From Asanoa iriomotensis (lineage in GTDB: Bacteria > Actinomycetota > Actinomycetes > Mycobacteriales > Micromonosporaceae): DNA of 64,000 bases. Positions 4,504 through 15,241 of the stretch are shown in pieces; the stretch's first letter is position 1, and each line of letters opens with the position of its first letter. Both the position numbers and the translations under genes were made by a program. The notes under the pieces are model-generated. The model searched no databases. It had not been told where the DNA came from and was given only the letters and a program-made list of their open reading frames with translations. Where the stretch lies: the NCBI RefSeq assembly GCF_016862515.1, contig NZ_BONC01000012.1:79771-143770 (forward strand), given 5' to 3'.

Positions 4504-6963
4504 ATGGCGCCTTCGAAGATCGCCCCTCCGCCGGACACCCTGCCGCGGGCCATTCAAGCGCGCGGCGTGCGGCACAACACCTTGCGGGACCTCGATGTCG
4601 ACGTGCCGCTGTGGCGGACCGTCGTGATCGCCGGCGTGTCCGGGTCCGGCAAGACCTCGCTCGCCATGGGCACCCTCTACGCCGAGGGTATGCACCGGTT
4701 TCTGGAAGGGCTGAGCACCTACAGCCGGCGGCGGCTGACGCAGGCCGAGCGGCCCGATGTCGACCGCATCGATCATCTGCCGGCCGCGCTCGCCCTGCGG
4801 CAGCGGCCGCCGACACCCGGGCCGCGCAGCACCGTCGGGACCATGAGCGAGGTGCTCAACGTCCTGCGGCTCATCATGTCGCGGCTCGGCACGCACCGGT
4901 GTCCGAACGGGCACGACGTCCCGCCGTCCATCGCCACGCAGGCCATGGAGATCCAGTGCCCGGTTGACGGTGTGCGGTTCGAGGCGCCGAGCGCCGAGTC
5001 GTTCGCGTTCAACTCGATCGGGGCCTGTCCCGGCTGCAACGGCATCGGCACCCGGTTCGACGTCGACGAGGACACGCTCGTCGCCGACCCGGACAAGACG
5101 ATCGACGAAGGGGCCGTGCTCCCGTGGAACGTGGGCGGGCGCCGGCTGAGCATGTACGCCGCCGGTGAGTTGGGTGTGCGGCTCAACGTCCCGTACAAGC
5201 GACTGTCCCGCAAGGAGAAGAATCTCGTCCTGCACGGCAGGCCCGTCAAGCAGCCCGTCGTCCTCTCCGGGCGCAACGGGCGGCGGGTGCGGCTCAACGT
5301 CACCTACGACAACGCGGTCACCGCGGCGCAGAAGTCGGAGAAGAGCCGGTACCTCGTCTCGCACACCTGTCCCGTCTGTCACGGCACCCGGCTGCGGCCC
5401 GAGGCGTTGACCTCGCACCTCAACGGACGCAACCTCGCCGAGATCAGCGCCCTCGACCTCGACGAGTTGGTCGTGTTCGTCAACGACCTGCCGCCGTTGA
5501 TGCCGCCGGAGCTCAGCCGCATGACGACCGGGCTGATCGGCGAGCTGACCGGGGCCGTCGGGCCGCTGCTCGACCTCGGGCTGGGCTATCTGGGCCTCGA
5601 TCGGGCCGGCGCCACCCTGTCGACCGGTGAGCGGCAGCGGATCGAGCTGACCTCGACGGTCCGGGCCAACACGACCGGCATGTTGTACGTCCTGGACGAG
5701 CCGTCAGTCGGCCTGCATCCGAGCAATGTGGAGGGACTGCGCAAGACCGTCGCCGCGCTCGCCGGCAACGGCAACACCGTCGTGATCGTCGAGCACGACC
5801 TCGACCTGATCCGTTCGGCCGACTGGATCATCGAGCTGGGTCCGGGCGCGGGCCGGCTGGGCGGTGGAATCGTCGCCGAGGGTACGCCCGACCAGATCCT
5901 GAAGAGCCGAAAGTCGATCATCGGACCGTTCCTGGACGGCCGGCGCGCGGTCGACCGCCCGCCCCGGCCGCTGCCGCGTGAGCGGGCCATCGTCGGCGTG
6001 CGGCGCCTCTACAACCTGCGCAACGTGACCGCGGCGTTCCCGGTCAACCGGATGACCGCGCTGGCCGGCCCGTCGGGCGCGGGCAAGACCGCACTGGTGT
6101 TGGACAGCCTGATCCCCGCGGCCCGCGCGCAACTCGCCGGCGACGCGCTCCCGGCACACGTGAAGTCCGTCGACCTCGGCCCGATCCGCCAGGTGGTGGA
6201 GATCGACGCGACCCCGATCGGTCTGAACGCGCGGTCGACGCCGAGCACGTACTCGGGTGCCTTCGACGCCATCCGCGCCTACTACGCCGCCGAGTCGGGG
6301 CGCTCCGCCGGCGCTTTCTCGTTCAACACCAAGGAAGGGCAGTGCCCGACCTGCCGCGGGATCGGCTCGATCGACCTGGACGTGCAGTACCTGCCCGACA
6401 TCAACGTCGAATGCCCGACCTGCCACGGCAAGCGGTTCAACGACGAGACATTGGCGGTACGAGTAGCCGGTCTGACCATTTCCGACGTGCTCGGACTGAC
6501 CGTACGCGAGGCGGTCGACCACTTCAGCGGACAGCCGGCGATCGTGCGCCCCCTGCGGCCGATGGTCGACGTCGGTCTGGGCTACCTGCGCCTGGGCGAG
6601 CCGACGCCGTCACTGTCCGGTGGGGAGTCGCAGCGCCTGCGGATCGCCGCCCGGCTGCGGACCAGCCAGCGCGACGTGCTCTACGTGCTCGACGAGCCGT
6701 CGACGGGGTTGCACCCGGTGGACATCCGTACCCTCGTCGGCGTCTTCGACCGGCTCCTCGCGGACGGCGCCACGATCATCGTGATCGACCACGACCTGGA
6801 CCTGCTGGCAGCGGCCGACCACGTGATCGACATGGGACCGAGCGGCGGCCCGGACGGCGGCCGCATCGTCGCGCGCGGCACGCCGTCCGAGGTCGCCGCC
6901 GATCCGCACAGCGTGACCGGCCCATGGCTGGCGGCCCACCTAGGGTCTGTCTCGAAGTCCTGA
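4504..6963 (+). CDS. UvrA-like ABC ATPase (UvrA2/DrrC type)
   Basis: 819 aa, shorter than the usual ~950 aa of UvrA. The tandem ABC layout is intact: Walker A GVSGSGKTS at 44-52, zinc module CPGCNGIG, second CPVCHG, signature LSTGERQR, Walker B YVLDEPSVGLHP; then Walker A GPSGAGKT, zinc module CPTCRGIG...CPTCHG, signature LSGGESQR and YVLDEPSTGLHP. The region after the first Walker A is short, consistent with loss of the UvrB-binding domain as in UvrA2 and the DrrC daunorubicin-resistance protein. Such proteins are thought to remove DNA-bound drugs. It is divergent from the YcaO gene, suggesting self-protection for that locus (inference). Confidence 0.9.
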   Translation: MAPSKIAPPPDTLPRAIQARGVRHNTLRDLDVDVPLWRTVVIAGVSGSGKTSLAMGTLYAEGMHRFLEGLSTYSRRRLTQAERPDVDRIDHLPAALALRQRPPTPGPRSTVGTMSEVLNVLRLIMSRLGTHRCPNGHDVPPSIATQAMEIQCPVDGVRFEAPSAESFAFNSIGACPGCNGIGTRFDVDEDTLVADPDKTIDEGAVLPWNVGGRRLSMYAAGELGVRLNVPYKRLSRKEKNLVLHGRPVKQPVVLSGRNGRRVRLNVTYDNAVTAAQKSEKSRYLVSHTCPVCHGTRLRPEALTSHLNGRNLAEISALDLDELVVFVNDLPPLMPPELSRMTTGLIGELTGAVGPLLDLGLGYLGLDRAGATLSTGERQRIELTSTVRANTTGMLYVLDEPSVGLHPSNVEGLRKTVAALAGNGNTVVIVEHDLDLIRSADWIIELGPGAGRLGGGIVAEGTPDQILKSRKSIIGPFLDGRRAVDRPPRPLPRERAIVGVRRLYNLRNVTAAFPVNRMTALAGPSGAGKTALVLDSLIPAARAQLAGDALPAHVKSVDLGPIRQVVEIDATPIGLNARSTPSTYSGAFDAIRAYYAAESGRSAGAFSFNTKEGQCPTCRGIGSIDLDVQYLPDINVECPTCHGKRFNDETLAVRVAGLTISDVLGLTVREAVDHFSGQPAIVRPLRPMVDVGLGYLRLGEPTPSLSGGESQRLRIAARLRTSQRDVLYVLDEPSTGLHPVDIRTLVGVFDRLLADGATIIVIDHDLDLLAAADHVIDMGPSGGPDGGRIVARGTPSEVAADPHSVTGPWLAAHLGSVSKS

Positions 6964-6965
6964 CC

Positions 6966-9100
<2,135 letters not shown>

Positions 9101-9168
9101 GCGGAAAACGCTAGGTGCGGGCCCGCCACCTGCGCTTCTCGAATCCTGACCAGATGGCCGGGCCGGGA

Positions 9169-9936
9169 TCAGCGGCGGGCGAGCCACACGGTGCGGGTGG
9201 TGCGCACGCTGATGTCTCCCCGCGGCGCCGCGAGCCTCGCCAGGTCTGCCGTGGACAGCAGGCCGTCGAGCCGGTCGCGCATCCGGTGCAGGACGACCTC
9301 GGCGTAGCGCGGAGCCGGCGCGGGCAGCGGCGGGCGCAGGTCGATGTCGAAGCGCCGCCGGGTGACCGTGTGGAAGCCCGCGTGCCGGGCCCGGTCGCCC
9401 CAGTCCTCGTGCATGTGCATGCCGGCCTCGTGGCGGAGCCGGTCCAGTGCGGCGTGCCCGCGCTCCTCCACGTCCTCGTCCGGTGTGCCGGACAGGAAGC
9501 GGGGAAACGAGTCCAGTTCGGCGATGACCAGCAACCCGCCCGTCCCCAGGGCCTTGAACGCCTCGGCGAGCGCGCCCTCCGGGTCGGCCATGTGGTGCAT
9601 GGCGGAGGCCGCCCAGATCACGTCGGTCGGGCCGAAGTCGGGCCAGGGCTGGTCGAGGTCGGCGGTCCGGGTGTGGATCCGGTCGGCCAACCCGGCGGCG
9701 TCGACCTTGGCGCGCAGGTGGGCCAGCATCTCGGGGTCGACGTCGACGGCCGTGACCTGCGCACCGGCCAGCTCCCGGGCCAGGGCGAGGGAGCCGGTGC
9801 CGCTGCCGGCGCCGAGGTCGACGACGCGGGGGTGGTCGGGGGCCTCGCGGCCGACCCAGGCGACCAGCTCGCGGTGGTAGTCGTGGAGGACCTCGGTGTC
9901 CAGGTCGAGCATCTCGATCAGGTGGTCGTGTGGCAT
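9169..9936 (-). CDS. class I SAM-dependent methyltransferase
   Basis: 255 aa from the ATG of MPHDHLIEM. Motif I VVDLGAGSGTGS near residue 35, acidic VTAVDVD of motif II and the ASAMHHM region of motif III identify a Rossmann-fold methyltransferase. This start has a TACCGT box 7 bp upstream, suggesting a leaderless transcript. An alternative ATG at 9972 adds 12 residues but leaves only 12 bp to the divergent XRE gene. The methyl acceptor is unknown. Confidence 0.8.
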   Translation of the reverse strand: MPHDHLIEMLDLDTEVLHDYHRELVAWVGREAPDHPRVVDLGAGSGTGSLALARELAGAQVTAVDVDPEMLAHLRAKVDAAGLADRIHTRTADLDQPWPDFGPTDVIWAASAMHHMADPEGALAEAFKALGTGGLLVIAELDSFPRFLSGTPDEDVEERGHAALDRLRHEAGMHMHEDWGDRARHAGFHTVTRRRFDIDLRPPLPAPAPRYAEVVLHRMRDRLDGLLSTADLARLAAPRGDISVRTTRTVWLARR

Positions 9937-9984
9937 GCGGTAGACGGTAGCCGTCCCTTGCCATTGCGGCATAGCATCTTGCGT

Positions 9985-10560
9985 ATGAAGCAAGACGGAG
10001 ATCTGGAGGCTCTGGTCCGGCAGCGGATCCGCGGGCTGCGGACGGCGCGCGGCTGGTCGCTCGACGAGCTGGCCGCCGCCAGCCTGCTCAGCCCGTCGAC
10101 GCTGAGCCGGATCGAGACCGGGCATCGGCGGGTCGCGCTCGACCAGCTGACCGCGATCGCCCGGGCGCTCGGCACGACGCTCGACCAGCTCGTCGAGTCG
10201 GACGCCGACGACGACGTGGTGATCCGCCCGCACCGCGACGACGCCCGCGGCATCACGACCTGGCTGCTGTCCCGCGACAGCGGGCAGACGGTCTCCAAGC
10301 TGCGGGTGACCCGCAAGGTGCCGAGCGAGCTGCGGGTCCACCCGGGCCGCGACTGGTTCACGGTGCTGTCCGGCACGATCGAGCTGCGGCTGGGCGAGCG
10401 GACGATCCTGGTCGGCCCCAACGAGGCGGCCGAGTTCTCGACGATGGTCCCGCACGCGTTCGGCGCGCACGGCGGCCCGGCGGAGGTCCTGTGCATCCTC
10501 GACCACGAGGGCGAGCGCACCCACCTGGGCCCGCACGGCGACGCGGGCCATCGCCACTAG
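9985..10560 (+). CDS. XRE-family regulator with cupin domain
   Basis: 191 aa. The N-terminal helix-turn-helix covers about residues 13-65 (SLDELAAASLLSPSTLSRIE), followed by a cupin sensor domain (VLSGTIELRLGERTILV...MVPHAF). A TAGCAT box ends 6 bp before the ATG, so the transcript is probably leaderless. It is divergent from the methyltransferase and likely controls it. The 3' end overlaps the convergent carboxypeptidase region. Confidence 0.85.
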   Translation: MKQDGDLEALVRQRIRGLRTARGWSLDELAAASLLSPSTLSRIETGHRRVALDQLTAIARALGTTLDQLVESDADDDVVIRPHRDDARGITTWLLSRDSGQTVSKLRVTRKVPSELRVHPGRDWFTVLSGTIELRLGERTILVGPNEAAEFSTMVPHAFGAHGGPAEVLCILDHEGERTHLGPHGDAGHRH

Positions 10561-10582
10561 CGCCGGCGACGCCTGGCGATCG

Positions 10583-11767
10583 TCACGGTGACCAGGACGA
10601 GGGCGAGGAGGACCACGACGGCGGTGTACGCGACGACGAACGGCGTGCGGTCAGGCTCGGTCGCGGCCACGCGCGCCTGGGCGGCCGGGCCTTCCGCAGT
10701 GCGGGTGCGGCGGTCGGCGTCGGGGCGAGCTCACCCGGTTCGACCAGGCGACCCACTTGCGCGCCCTTGGGTTGGGCGAAGCCCCAGTCGAGCAGCGCCG
10801 CGCCCTGCTGCCAGCCGCGCAGGGGCCGGGGTTCCGCGCCGAGCAGCGTGACGACCAGGCGCCGACCGCCCCGTTCGGCGGCGCCGACGTAGGTGTGCCG
10901 GGCCAGCGAGGTGAAGCCGGTCTTGCCGCCGAGCGCACCGTCGTACTCGCGGATCAGGTCGTTCTCGTTCTGGATCTGGAAGCCGCGCGGGTCCGGCGGT
11001 GTCGCGCGCGGCTGCTTGGGCACCTGCACCCGCTCGACGAGCGTGTAGCGCCGGAAGGCGGGCAGCGAGAAGCATTGACGGGCGATCAGGGCGAGGTCGT
11101 ACGCGCTGGTGAACTGCCCAGGTCCGTCGAGCCCCGACGGCGTCACCGCTCTCGTCTGGTGGGCGCCCAGGCGGCGCGCTTCCTCGTTCATGGCCTTGAC
11201 GCCGCCGGCCGCGCCCTCGGACCCGCCGCCGAGCCGGGCGAGGACGTTGGCCGCGTCGTTGCCGGACTGCAGGAGCAGGCCGAGCCAGAGCAACTCGACG
11301 GAGTACGTGCCGTTCAGCAGCAGGCCGACCGCCGAGCTGCCGGCCTCGAAGTTGAGGTCGGCCCGGGTGACGCGCACCTGCTGCCTGGGGTCGAGGCGCG
11401 GGATCAGCGTCGCGGAGAGCAGGAGCTTCTGGACGCTGGCCGGGGTGCCGTACTCATGTGCGCCGCACGCGCCGAGCACCTCGCCCGTGTCGAGGTCGGC
11501 GACCAGCCAGGACGACGCGGTGACGGCCGGCGGGCGGGTGGCACCGGCGGGCAGGACGAGACCCTTTGACGCCAGCTCTGCGCCGCCGATGGCCTTGTCG
11601 GCCGGGTTGTCGGGCGGCGGGGTCGGCTTCGGTGGGCGGCTCGGTTTCGGGGTGACCCGCACTGTCGGGCACGGCACGGGAGCGGCGGCCGCGGCCGCGG
11701 GCGGCGGCAGGATCAGCGCCGCGAGGGTGGCTGCGGTCAGCGCACAGATCACGCGCCGACCGTTCAT
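10583..11767 (-). CDS. D-alanyl-D-alanine carboxypeptidase (S11) with frameshifted C-terminus
   Basis: Penicillin-binding-type DD-peptidase that trims peptidoglycan stem peptides outside the membrane. It has an N-terminal signal peptide and a Pro-rich linker. The active-site triad motifs are intact: SVQK at 111-114, SGN at 168-170 and KTG at 282-284. After about residue 360 the frame turns to unnatural Arg/Ser-rich sequence and stops at 10583. In another frame the DNA encodes a normal C-terminal membrane anchor (VVLLALVLVTVTIARRRRR) ending at 10557. A one-base indel around 10690-10730 therefore separates the catalytic domain from its anchor: sequencing error, or a true mutation releasing the enzyme. 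Confidence 0.85.
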   Translation of the reverse strand: MNGRRVICALTAATLAALILPPPAAAAAAPVPCPTVRVTPKPSRPPKPTPPPDNPADKAIGGAELASKGLVLPAGATRPPAVTASSWLVADLDTGEVLGACGAHEYGTPASVQKLLLSATLIPRLDPRQQVRVTRADLNFEAGSSAVGLLLNGTYSVELLWLGLLLQSGNDAANVLARLGGGSEGAAGGVKAMNEEARRLGAHQTRAVTPSGLDGPGQFTSAYDLALIARQCFSLPAFRRYTLVERVQVPKQPRATPPDPRGFQIQNENDLIREYDGALGGKTGFTSLARHTYVGAAERGGRRLVVTLLGAEPRPLRGWQQGAALLDWGFAQPKGAQVGRLVEPGELAPTPTAAPALRKARPPRRAWPRPSLTARRSSSRTPPSWSSSPSSWSP

Positions 11768-11902
11768 GGCGGAGAGGCTAGTCGATCACTCAGGTTCGCG
11801 CTCGCCGGGCTCTCAGGAACGTCCCAGGCCGAAATATCACCCTAAAAGGGATTAAGCAGGCATCCTGTGTGCGGCTCCCCGCACCCAACGAGAGAGGCCG
11901 CC

Positions 11903-14026
11903 ATGGTGGTGTTCCGCCGCGACGTACCCGCATCGGTCGTGGTTTTCCTGATCGCGATCCCGCTCTCCCTGGGCATCGCCGCAGCCTCGGGTGCGCCGCT
12001 GTTCGCGGGCCTGATCGCCGCGGTGGTCGGCGGCATCGTGGCCGGCGCCCTGAGCGGCGCGCCGTTGCAGGTCAGCGGGCCGGCCGCCGGCCTGACGGTG
12101 ATCGTCGCCGGGACGGTCGCGGAGTTCGGCTGGGCGGGCACGGTGGCGATCGTCGCGATGGCGGGCGCCCTGCAGATCGTCCTGGGTCTGTCGCGCCTGG
12201 GCCGGGCGGCGTTGTCGCTGTCGCCGGCGGTGGTGCACGGGATGCTCGCCGGCATCGGCATCGTGATCGTCATCAGCCAGGTGCACGTCGTCCTCGGCGG
12301 TGCCGCGCTGAGCTCGCCGCTGGCGAACCTGCGCGACCTCCCCCGGCAGCTGATGGGCCATCACGACGCGTCGGTGGCGATCGGCGCGCTCACGATGGTG
12401 ATCCTCGTGGTCTGGCCCCGCCTGGTGAAAGCGTCACTGCTGCCGGCGGCGCTGATCGCGGTCTCGGCGGCGACGGCGGTGTCGACGCTCGCCGGCCTGG
12501 ACGTGCCGAGGGTGTCCCTGCCCGACACGCCGGAGCTGACGTTTCCGCGGTGGCCGGACGCGCCCTGGTCGTCAGTGGCGCTGGCCGCGGTCACGATCGC
12601 CCTGGTGGCCAGCGTGGAGTCACTGCTCTCGGCGGTGGCGGTCGACAAGCTGCACGACGGCCCGCGCGCCAACCTCGACCGCGAACTGGTCGCGCAGGGC
12701 ACCGCGAACATGGTCTCGGGCGCGCTCGGCGGCCTCCCGGTCACCGGCGTCATCGTCCGCAGCTCGGCCAACGTGGCCGCCGGTGCCCGCACCCGGGCCT
12801 CGGCGGTGCTGCACGGCCTGTGGCTGGCCGTGTTCGTGCTGGCCTTCACCGACGTCCTCGAGCTGATCCCGATGTCGGCGCTGGCCGCGGTGCTGGTCGT
12901 GGTCGGCATCCGGTTGGTGAGCCTGGCGCATCTGCGCACGTACGCGCGGCACCGGGAGCTGCCGGCCTATCTGGTGACCGCGGTCTGCGTGGTGTTCACG
13001 GACCTGATGGTCGGCGTCGCCGCCGGCATCGGCGTCGCCCTGGTGCTGACCCTGTACCGCCTGGCGCGCTGCGACATCCGCCGCACCCAACGCGAGCCGG
13101 GCCTGTGGCGGGTCACGATCACGGGCACGCTGGCGTTCGTGGCCGCGGGCCGGCTGCGCCGCGAGCTCAACGCGGTGCCGGCCGGCCAGACGGTCGAGGT
13201 GGACCTCCACCTGGACTACCTCGACCACGGCGCGTTCGACGCGATCGAGGAATGGCGCGAGGCGTACGCGCGCGGCGGCGGCCAGGTCCGGGTCGAGGAG
13301 ATCCACCGCGACTGGCTGCACCGCGCGACGTCGGGCCGGCTGGGCGCGGGCAAGACGCCACCGCACCACCCGCCGCGTTTCCTGGCGTCGTGGTCGCAGT
13401 GGCAGGCGGCGCAACACCTGTGCCCGAACGACCGCCCGGTGCGTGCGATGGCGGCGGGCATCGACGAGTTCCAGCGCACGGTCGCGCCCCTGGTCCGGCC
13501 GCACCTGGCCGACCTGGCGGCGAAGGGCCAACAACCGCAACAGCTCTTCATCACCTGCGCCGACTCGCGCCTGGTCCCCAACATGATCACGGCCAGCGGC
13601 CCGGGCGACCTGTTCTGCGTGCGCAACGTGGGCAACATCGTCCCGCCACACGACGCGGGCGACCATTCGGTGGGCGCGGCCGTGGAGTACGCGGTCGACG
13701 TGCTCGGCATCGCCACGATCACGGTCTGCGGGCACTCGGGATGCGGGGCGATCCGCGCCCTGATCGCCGGCTCGGCCACGGAGGACGCCGCGCTGGGGCG
13801 TTGGCTGCGGCACGCAGGCGCGCAAGAGAGCCCGCCGGCGAGCGGCGCGACCGAGGACGAGGTGGAGAAGCAGGCGTGCCTGGCCAACATCCGCCGGCAG
13901 CTGGACCACCTGCACACGTACCCGAGCGTCCGGCGCGCGGAGGCCGCCGGGCGCCTCCGCCTGGTCGGCATGTACTTCGACCTGGCGGAGGCGCGGATGC
14001 ACGTGCTGGACGCCGTCAGCGGGTGA
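11903..14026 (+). CDS. SulP-family anion transporter fused to carbonic anhydrase
   Basis: 707 aa with a GAGAGAGG site before ATG. Residues 1 to about 400 form a SulP/SLC26 membrane domain with 10-12 hydrophobic segments, followed by a STAS-like region (about 415-475) and a beta-class carbonic anhydrase (about 510-705). Zinc ligands and dyad are visible in CADSR near 551 and HSGCGA near 609. The fusion couples bicarbonate uptake with CO2/HCO3- interconversion. The gene overlaps the convergent M24 gene by 11 bp. Confidence 0.93.
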   Translation: MVVFRRDVPASVVVFLIAIPLSLGIAAASGAPLFAGLIAAVVGGIVAGALSGAPLQVSGPAAGLTVIVAGTVAEFGWAGTVAIVAMAGALQIVLGLSRLGRAALSLSPAVVHGMLAGIGIVIVISQVHVVLGGAALSSPLANLRDLPRQLMGHHDASVAIGALTMVILVVWPRLVKASLLPAALIAVSAATAVSTLAGLDVPRVSLPDTPELTFPRWPDAPWSSVALAAVTIALVASVESLLSAVAVDKLHDGPRANLDRELVAQGTANMVSGALGGLPVTGVIVRSSANVAAGARTRASAVLHGLWLAVFVLAFTDVLELIPMSALAAVLVVVGIRLVSLAHLRTYARHRELPAYLVTAVCVVFTDLMVGVAAGIGVALVLTLYRLARCDIRRTQREPGLWRVTITGTLAFVAAGRLRRELNAVPAGQTVEVDLHLDYLDHGAFDAIEEWREAYARGGGQVRVEEIHRDWLHRATSGRLGAGKTPPHHPPRFLASWSQWQAAQHLCPNDRPVRAMAAGIDEFQRTVAPLVRPHLADLAAKGQQPQQLFITCADSRLVPNMITASGPGDLFCVRNVGNIVPPHDAGDHSVGAAVEYAVDVLGIATITVCGHSGCGAIRALIAGSATEDAALGRWLRHAGAQESPPASGATEDEVEKQACLANIRRQLDHLHTYPSVRRAEAAGRLRLVGMYFDLAEARMHVLDAVSG

Positions 14027-15227
14027 GCAGCGACTCCGCGTAGGGGTACTTCGTCAGGACGTCCGGGCCGTGTTCGGTCACCACGACCACGTCCTCCAGG
14101 CGGACTCCCCCGCCGCCCGGGACGTCGGGGACGATGATGGTCGGCACGACGGCCAGGACCATGCCGGGCTCCAGGACCAGGTCCGGCGTCGACTTGCCCG
14201 GTGGGGCGATGAACGGTGGCTCCGCGTAGCCCACCCCGATGCCGTGGGCGATGATCATCTCCTGCATCTTGCCGAAGAACGGTGAGTCCGCGTAGTGCTT
14301 GAGCGCCGCCGCCTGCACGTCGGTCGCGGTCGCGCCCGGGCGCAGCGACTCGATCGTCGCCAGGTGGATGTCGTAGACCGTGCGGTAGATGGCCCGCTGT
14401 GTGTCGTTGTCGGGCGCGCCGCAGGGGATCGTGCGGGTCGCCTCGCTGAAGATGCCGTTGAAGCACGCGCCGATGTCGATGAAGACCAGGTCGCCGCGGC
14501 GGATCAGGCGGTCGCCGGCGAAGCGCTGCATCGGCGCGGTGTTCGGGCCCGAGCAGACGATGAGGTTGCACTGCGGCACCTCGGCGTTGTGCGTGTAGAA
14601 GACCTTCATCACCTCGGCCAGCACGTCGCACTCGCGGACGCCGGGGCGGACCGCCTCCTCCGCCGTCGCCATCGCCAGGTCCACGATGGACGACGCGTCG
14701 GCGAGCTGGGCCAGCTCCGTCGGCGACTTCACCAAACGGGAGCCGTTGAGCGCCGCGTTCGCGTCGACGACGGTGTAGCCGTCGAGGACGTCCTCCAAGC
14801 GGCGCAGCACCGTCACCGTGGCGATGTCGACGCCGACCCGGCCGCCGCGGCAGCCGAGCTCCGCGAGGGCGTCGGCCAGCGGCGCGAGCGCCGACGCCGG
14901 TGCCGTCTCGCTGACCACGCCGGTCGGGAACGCGCGGATGCGCTCCGGCGGGATCCACGTCATCGTGGCGCGCCGGTGCGGTGTGTCGTCCTGGTGGACG
15001 AAGACGACGACGTCGTCGCTGCCCCGCACCGAGACCACGGCCTGGCGCACCATGAAGTTGGGCGCCCACAAGGGACGCAGACCGGCGATGTACCGGCAGT
15101 TGGCGTACTCGAACGCGATCACCGCGTCGAGGTCGGCGCGGGCCATCGCGGCCTGCACCCGCTCGTGCCGGAAGCGGCGAAGGCCCGCGTAGTCGGTGCC
15201 TTCCCGCCAGTCCACGTCGTACCGCAT
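14016..15227 (-). CDS. M24-family (creatinase/aminopeptidase P fold) protein
   Basis: 403 aa with an N-terminal creatinase-N domain and C-terminal pita-bread domain. The metal-ligand positions are FIDIG (Asp kept), FSEATRT (Glu in place of the usual Asp), AHGIG (His kept), AVVPTI (usual Glu absent) and RLEDV (Glu kept). Losing a ligand suggests a creatinase-like, metal-independent C-N hydrolase rather than a proline peptidase. It follows the GntR gene by 14 bp and is the last gene of the 10-gene catabolic operon. Confidence 0.82.
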   Translation of the reverse strand: MRYDVDWREGTDYAGLRRFRHERVQAAMARADLDAVIAFEYANCRYIAGLRPLWAPNFMVRQAVVSVRGSDDVVVFVHQDDTPHRRATMTWIPPERIRAFPTGVVSETAPASALAPLADALAELGCRGGRVGVDIATVTVLRRLEDVLDGYTVVDANAALNGSRLVKSPTELAQLADASSIVDLAMATAEEAVRPGVRECDVLAEVMKVFYTHNAEVPQCNLIVCSGPNTAPMQRFAGDRLIRRGDLVFIDIGACFNGIFSEATRTIPCGAPDNDTQRAIYRTVYDIHLATIESLRPGATATDVQAAALKHYADSPFFGKMQEMIIAHGIGVGYAEPPFIAPPGKSTPDLVLEPGMVLAVVPTIIVPDVPGGGGVRLEDVVVVTEHGPDVLTKYPYAESLLTR

Positions 15228-15241
15228 GGGCGCCCTTTCGG

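Noticed and set aside
11869..14043. 724-codon plus-strand frame overlapping the SulP fusion
   Set aside because: Same strand, shifted frame, Arg/Gly-rich product without helices; the SulP-carbonic anhydrase frame has clear motifs.
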